A stretch of DNA of 7,169 bases from Gemmatimonadota bacterium (GTDB lineage: Bacteria; Latescibacterota; UBA2968; UBA8231): positions 1 through 7,169 of the forward strand of contig JAPPEF010000023.1 in NCBI GenBank assembly GCA_028875335.1, read 5' to 3'. Positions 5,226-7,169 of this stretch are shown here, piece after piece; position 1 is the stretch's first letter; the number at the start of each line of letters is the position of its first letter. The notes under the pieces are model-generated. The model saw only the letters and a program-made list of their open reading frames with translations. It did not search any database and was not told the origin of the DNA. Made by a program: the position numbers and the translations under genes.

Positions 5226-6962
5226 ATGCCCGACCAGACCGACCCCATCCAATTCGAGGTCATTCGCAACGCCTTGCTCGAAGCCACCGAGGAGATGGCC
5301 ATTGCCCTTCGGCGCAGCGCGTATTCGACCAACATCAAAACCCGCGCCGATTTCTCCTGCGCCTTTTTCGACCGCCAGTTGCGGCCCGTCGCCCAGGCCT
5401 TTACCCAGCCAGTACACCTCGGCTCGCTGACAATCCTCACGCCTCGCGCAGTCGCCGAATACGGCCCAGAAAACTTGCAGGCCGGAGACGCGATTCTTGT
5501 CAACGACCCCTATCGCGGCGGAGTTCATCTCAACGACATCACGCTAATTTCACCCGTCTATTGCGGCGCGGAACTCTTCGGCTATGTAGCCAATCTCGCC
5601 CATCACGTCGATGTCGGCGGCGGCGCGCCGGCCAGCATTGGAGCCTTCCAGCAGGTGTATCAGGAGGGCATCATCATCCCTCCGGTAAAGCTGGTGCGCG
5701 GCGGGGAGATCGCAGCCGATGTCTTTGAACTGGTCATCGCCCAAATCCGCTCCAAGCGCGAGACGCGCGGCGACTTTCGCGCCCAAGTGGCGGCCAATCA
5801 CTCGGGGATTCGTCGGCTCAACGGACTCGTCGAGCAGGTGGGATTGGCGCAGGCGTCTTTCTACATGGATCGGCTGATTGACTACACCAGAGAGCGGACG
5901 CTAGCCGAGTTGGCCAAGTTGCCCAAGGGGGAGTTCACGGCCACAGGCCTCGTCGATAACGACGGCTTTACCGACGAGCCAGTGCGGCTCCAGGTCCGCG
6001 TCGCCATCAACGAAGAAGGCGTGCTCTTCGACCTGACGGGGTGCGATCCGCAGCGCCGGGCACCAGTCAATTCCACGTACTCCCAGACCTTTGCGGCCTG
6101 CGCCTACGTGCTCAAGTGCCTGATCGACCAAGACGTGCCGGTCAACGCCGGCTTCTACGAGCAGGTGCGGCTCGTGGCCCCCGAGGAAACGGTCGTCAAT
6201 TGCACGGCACCCTCGCCGGTAGTCGGGGGCTGGGAGACCCAAGTGCGGCTCTCCGATATCATTCTCAAGGCCCTGCATCCGGCGCTGCCCGATAAGATTC
6301 CGGCCGCGACCAAGGGGACGATGTGCCAAGTCGGCTTCGGCGGCACGGACCCGCGCACGGGGCAGCTTTATTCCTACTACGAGACCATGGCCGGCGGCTA
6401 TGGGGGACGCAGTACCAAGGATGGGCCAGACGCCGTGCAGTGCCACGGTCAAAACACTGAGAACGCGCCGATTGAGGAAATCGAAATCAACTATCCGCTA
6501 CGGATTGACCGCTATGAGCTGATAGAGGACTCGGAGGGGGCCGGGCAGTATCGCGGCGGCTTGGGGCTGCGGCGCGACTACCGATTTATCGATCACGAAG
6601 TGTCCTTTACCGTCCTGTCAGATCGAGACCGCTGGGGGCCGGAAGGGCTCGCTGGCGGCCAACCGGGAGGCAAGGCGCGTTATATCCTCGACCCCAAAGG
6701 CCAGCACGTCGAGCTGGGCTCCAAAACGACGATTGCACTCGCGGCCGACACGGTCTTCAGCTATCGCACGTGCGGCGGCGGCGGCTATGGCCCACCCCAA
6801 CAGCGCGATCCCCAAGCGGTGGCCGAAGATGTGCGCGAGGGCAAGGTGAGCGCCCAGCGGGCGCAAGACGAGTACGGCGTAGTCCTCGACAGCGCCACCG
6901 GGCAAGTCGATCAGGAGGCAACCGAGGCGCGGCGGCGGGAGATGGCAAGCGATGGCTTATAG
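5226..6962 (+). CDS. hyuB: Hydantoinase/oxoprolinase subunit B (HyuB family)
   Basis: A complete 578-residue cytosolic protein of usual family length. The family includes N-methylhydantoinase B, the C-terminal half of 5-oxoprolinase, and acetone/acetophenone carboxylase subunits. These work with a HyuA ATPase subunit on cyclic amides or ketones. Family marks in order: DPIQFEVIRNAL (6-17); TRADFSCAFFD (39-49); NDPYRGGVHLND (93-104); the probable metal-binding AHHVDVGG (125-132); YQEGIIIPPVKL (145-156); NCTAPSPVVGG (325-335); NTENAPIEEIE (410-420); YPLRIDRYEL (423-432); YRGGLGLRRDY (442-452); and GGGGYG (517-522) with a DPQAVAEDVREGKVS-type tail. The ATG at 5226 matches the family N-terminus. 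The ribosome-binding site is poor (GAGAAG, two bases from ATG). It precedes hyuA with an 11-base overlap, which implies translational coupling. The exact substrate cannot be told from sequence. All motifs are intact. Confidence 0.95.
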   Translation: MPDQTDPIQFEVIRNALLEATEEMAIALRRSAYSTNIKTRADFSCAFFDRQLRPVAQAFTQPVHLGSLTILTPRAVAEYGPENLQAGDAILVNDPYRGGVHLNDITLISPVYCGAELFGYVANLAHHVDVGGGAPASIGAFQQVYQEGIIIPPVKLVRGGEIAADVFELVIAQIRSKRETRGDFRAQVAANHSGIRRLNGLVEQVGLAQASFYMDRLIDYTRERTLAELAKLPKGEFTATGLVDNDGFTDEPVRLQVRVAINEEGVLFDLTGCDPQRRAPVNSTYSQTFAACAYVLKCLIDQDVPVNAGFYEQVRLVAPEETVVNCTAPSPVVGGWETQVRLSDIILKALHPALPDKIPAATKGTMCQVGFGGTDPRTGQLYSYYETMAGGYGGRSTKDGPDAVQCHGQNTENAPIEEIEINYPLRIDRYELIEDSEGAGQYRGGLGLRRDYRFIDHEVSFTVLSDRDRWGPEGLAGGQPGGKARYILDPKGQHVELGSKTTIALAADTVFSYRTCGGGGYGPPQQRDPQAVAEDVREGKVSAQRAQDEYGVVLDSATGQVDQEATEARRREMASDGL

Positions 6963-7169
6963 ACTCGGCGTCGATATCGGCGGCACCTTTACCGACATTG
7001 CGCTCATCGACGAGGCGACCGGGCAAATCTATACCGGCAAAGTCTCTTCGACTCCCCAAGATCCATCCGGCGGGTTTATGGAAGCCGTGCAGCGGCTGCT
7101 CGCCAAGCACCAGATCGCCGCCCAAGACGTGGCCTACATCGTCCACGGCACCACAGTCGCCACCAACGC
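6952..7169 (+). CDS. hyuA: Hydantoinase/oxoprolinase subunit A (HyuA family), N-terminal fragment cut by the window edge
   Basis: Only the first 72 codons are present; the family is usually about 680-700 residues. The N-terminal Hydant_A_N region is recognisable: YRLGVDIGGTFTDIAL (3-18) contains the actin-like ATPase phosphate-binding motif DIGGTFTD, and VHGTTVATN (64-72) is the second conserved loop. HyuA supplies ATP binding and hydrolysis for the HyuA-HyuB enzyme. The ATG at 6952 lies inside the last codons of hyuB in another frame, 11 bases of overlap in all, with a GGCGGGAG purine-rich stretch about ten bases upstream. An ATG at 6942 is in the hyuB frame and ends at once. The reading frame is open to the window end. 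Confidence 0.93.
   Translation, partial: MAYRLGVDIGGTFTDIALIDEATGQIYTGKVSSTPQDPSGGFMEAVQRLLAKHQIAAQDVAYIVHGTTVATN

Overview
This 7.2 kb window looks like chromosomal DNA from a fairly GC-rich, free-living bacterium. I could not fix the lineage. The gene types (a CoA-acylating methylmalonate-semialdehyde dehydrogenase, a HyuB/HyuA pair, a cytosolic sialidase-like propeller protein) fit a heterotroph with broad catabolism. No rRNA, tRNA, CRISPR array or phage gene is visible.

Layout: three genes lie on the minus strand on the left and three on the plus strand on the right, diverging at about 3919-4083. Minus strand, in transcription order: an AAA_14/DUF4143-type ATPase with a C-terminal PD-(D/E)XK nuclease-like motif (3918-2413); a second ATPase of a different family, ATPase_2 plus DUF234, also ending in a nuclease-like motif (2306-933); and an MmsA-type dehydrogenase (877-1) that runs off the left edge just before its catalytic cysteine. 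Plus strand: a BNR/Asp-box sialidase-like protein (4084-5007); hydantoinase/oxoprolinase subunit B (5226-6962); and the start of subunit A (6952 onward), which overlaps hyuB by 11 bases and runs off the right edge.

The clearest non-gene structure is a 149-base MITE-like element (5049-5197) between the sialidase-like gene and hyuB. It has 14-base imperfect terminal inverted repeats, a long internal hairpin, and an exact 8-base direct repeat (TTACCCAA) abutting both ends, as expected of a target-site duplication. It sits just downstream of a candidate hyuBA promoter, so it may lie in the hyuBA leader.

How the parts may work together: HyuA and HyuB are subunits of one ATP-dependent or carboxylating/hydrolysing enzyme and must be co-translated. 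MmsA and the sialidase-like protein suit peripheral carbon catabolism, but nothing in the window ties them to one pathway. The two ATPase genes interrupt this metabolic context. They come from separate families that share an ATPase-wHTH-nuclease architecture, sampled lines of the first are visibly poorer in GC, and an AT-rich stretch with repeated ATTATG hexamers precedes the second. They look like accessory genes, possibly acquired. Their biochemical role is not known.
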